6,988 nt of DNA from Bacteroidota bacterium. Lineage in GTDB: Bacteria > Bacteroidota > Bacteroidia > Bacteroidales > B18-G4. The translations under genes and the position numbers were made by a program. The notes under the pieces were generated by a model. It had not been told where the DNA came from. It saw only the letters and a list, made by a program, of their open reading frames with translations, and ran no database searches. The stretch covers positions 1 to 6,988 of the forward strand of contig DAOVZP010000090.1 in NCBI GenBank assembly GCA_030635045.1, written 5' to 3'. Shown in pieces: positions 6,523 to 6,988 of this stretch. Every line of letters starts with the position of its first letter. The stretch's first letter is position 1.

Positions 6523-6556
6523 AAAAAAAACCGCCACTGATTTCCCGGGGCGATTT
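6523..6556 (-). terminator. Rho-independent terminator of the outer-membrane barrel gene
   Basis: Read on the minus strand: AAATCGCC (6556-6549), a 13-nt loop, GGCGGTTT (6535-6528) and then a run of eight T overlapping the stem end (6530-6523). The stem is 8 bp with one G-U pair. It lies 22 bp beyond the TAA of the FadL-like gene (6581-6579), exactly where a terminator is expected, and insulates the next gene, whose ATG is at 6474. Confidence 0.65.
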
Positions 6557-6578
6557 CCTGTATATGAGTTGAAGTGTT

Positions 6579-6988
6579 TTAGAAACGTGTTCCAAAAGTT
6601 ATCATGAACCTGTGATCTGTAAGCTCATTTTCTACCGGGTTAACATTAATGTTTTCTGTTCCGTAGAAATAATAATCCTCAGCTTTCCTGGTGAAAACAT
6701 AAGCAAAGTCGATGTAATAGAATTTCTCCTTGTATCCGATACCTCCTGAGTATGCGGTCAGGGCGCCATCATTGATGCCGGAGCTGTATGGGCTGTTCTG
6801 GTAAGCATATCCGGCACGAAAGCTGAATGCACCGCTTCTCCATTCAGTCCCCACCTTGTAATTGTGCCCCTTGACATAGCTTGTGCTGATATCATTGTTT
6901 TCATCGAAGTAGCCATAGTCATAGGATCTGAACTTTGCGCTGGAATAATCTACATATTCGTACTCGCCACTGATAAGTCCATGTGTGC
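6579..6988 (-). CDS. Outer membrane beta-barrel transport protein, OmpP1/FadL/TodX family (C-terminal part)
   Basis: The frame is open from the window edge to TAA at 6581-6579, giving at least 135 residues; the N-terminus lies beyond position 6988. A GTG at 6854 is an internal Val, not a start, because the upstream residues continue the barrel pattern (GLISGEYEYVDYSSAKFRS, then SYVKGHNYKVGTEWRSGAFSFRAGYAYQNSPY). Alternating hydrophobic/polar strands, many Tyr and Gly, and a C-terminal aromatic (ITFGTRF) as used for BAM recognition mark an outer-membrane barrel. The strand with EYEYVDYS, followed by GTEWR and RAGYAYQNSPY, is typical of Bacteroidota FadL-like proteins, which carry hydrophobic substrates such as fatty acids across the outer membrane. 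The substrate cannot be told from this fragment. It ends in a rho-independent terminator 22 bp downstream. Confidence 0.82.
   Translation of the reverse strand, partial: THGLISGEYEYVDYSSAKFRSYDYGYFDENNDISTSYVKGHNYKVGTEWRSGAFSFRAGYAYQNSPYSSGINDGALTAYSGGIGYKEKFYYIDFAYVFTRKAEDYYFYGTENINVNPVENELTDHRFMITFGTRF

Noticed and set aside
6579..6854. Complete 91-aa protein starting at GTG 6854
   Set aside because: The frame continues upstream to the window edge with barrel-like sequence, so this is only the C-terminal part of a larger gene.

Overview
The window looks like an ordinary chromosomal segment from a member of the Bacteroidota, probably Bacteroidales/Marinilabiliales-like. The evidence is the lipid A kinase next to purine nucleoside phosphorylase, a Nif3-like gene followed by a C4 zinc-ribbon coiled-coil protein, a FadL/OmpP1-type barrel of Bacteroidota style, promoters of the TTG-N20-TAnnTTTG type, and few Shine-Dalgarno sites. 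Genus or species cannot be named from the sequence alone.

Layout. Positions 14-1868 (minus) form a two-gene operon: lpxK (lipid A 4'-kinase) overlapping a downstream trimeric-type purine nucleoside phosphorylase. A divergent 214-bp intergenic region follows, with a good promoter for lpxK and a weaker one facing the other way. Positions 2083-3177 (plus) hold a Nif3/YqfO-family gene that is full length except for an in-frame TAG and scrambled codons exactly at the family's metal-binding His-His motif. Positions 3202-4302 hold a coiled-coil plus C4 zinc-ribbon protein carrying an unusual N-terminal tail of about 115 residues, made of Lys/Ala/Pro hexapeptides encoded by 18-bp tandem repeats. Positions 4323-4455 are a long imperfect palindrome that looks like a MITE or REP element. 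Positions 4489-5979 encode an exported, all-helical TPR-type protein. Two minus-strand genes converge on it: a small four-helix membrane protein with an internal duplication (5989-6474), and the C-terminal part of an outer-membrane FadL/OmpP1-like barrel (6579 to the window end), which ends in a rho-independent terminator.

How the genes relate. lpxK and the barrel belong to outer-membrane biogenesis and transport, the phosphorylase to purine salvage. The Nif3-like gene and the zinc-ribbon gene are probably co-transcribed, and the lesion in the former may reduce expression of the latter. I see no phage, CRISPR, defence or secondary-metabolite cluster and no evidence of a complete new system. 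The observations most worth checking are the broken metal site in the Nif3 gene, the histone-H1-like tail on the zinc-ribbon protein, the palindromic element and the internal duplication in the membrane protein.
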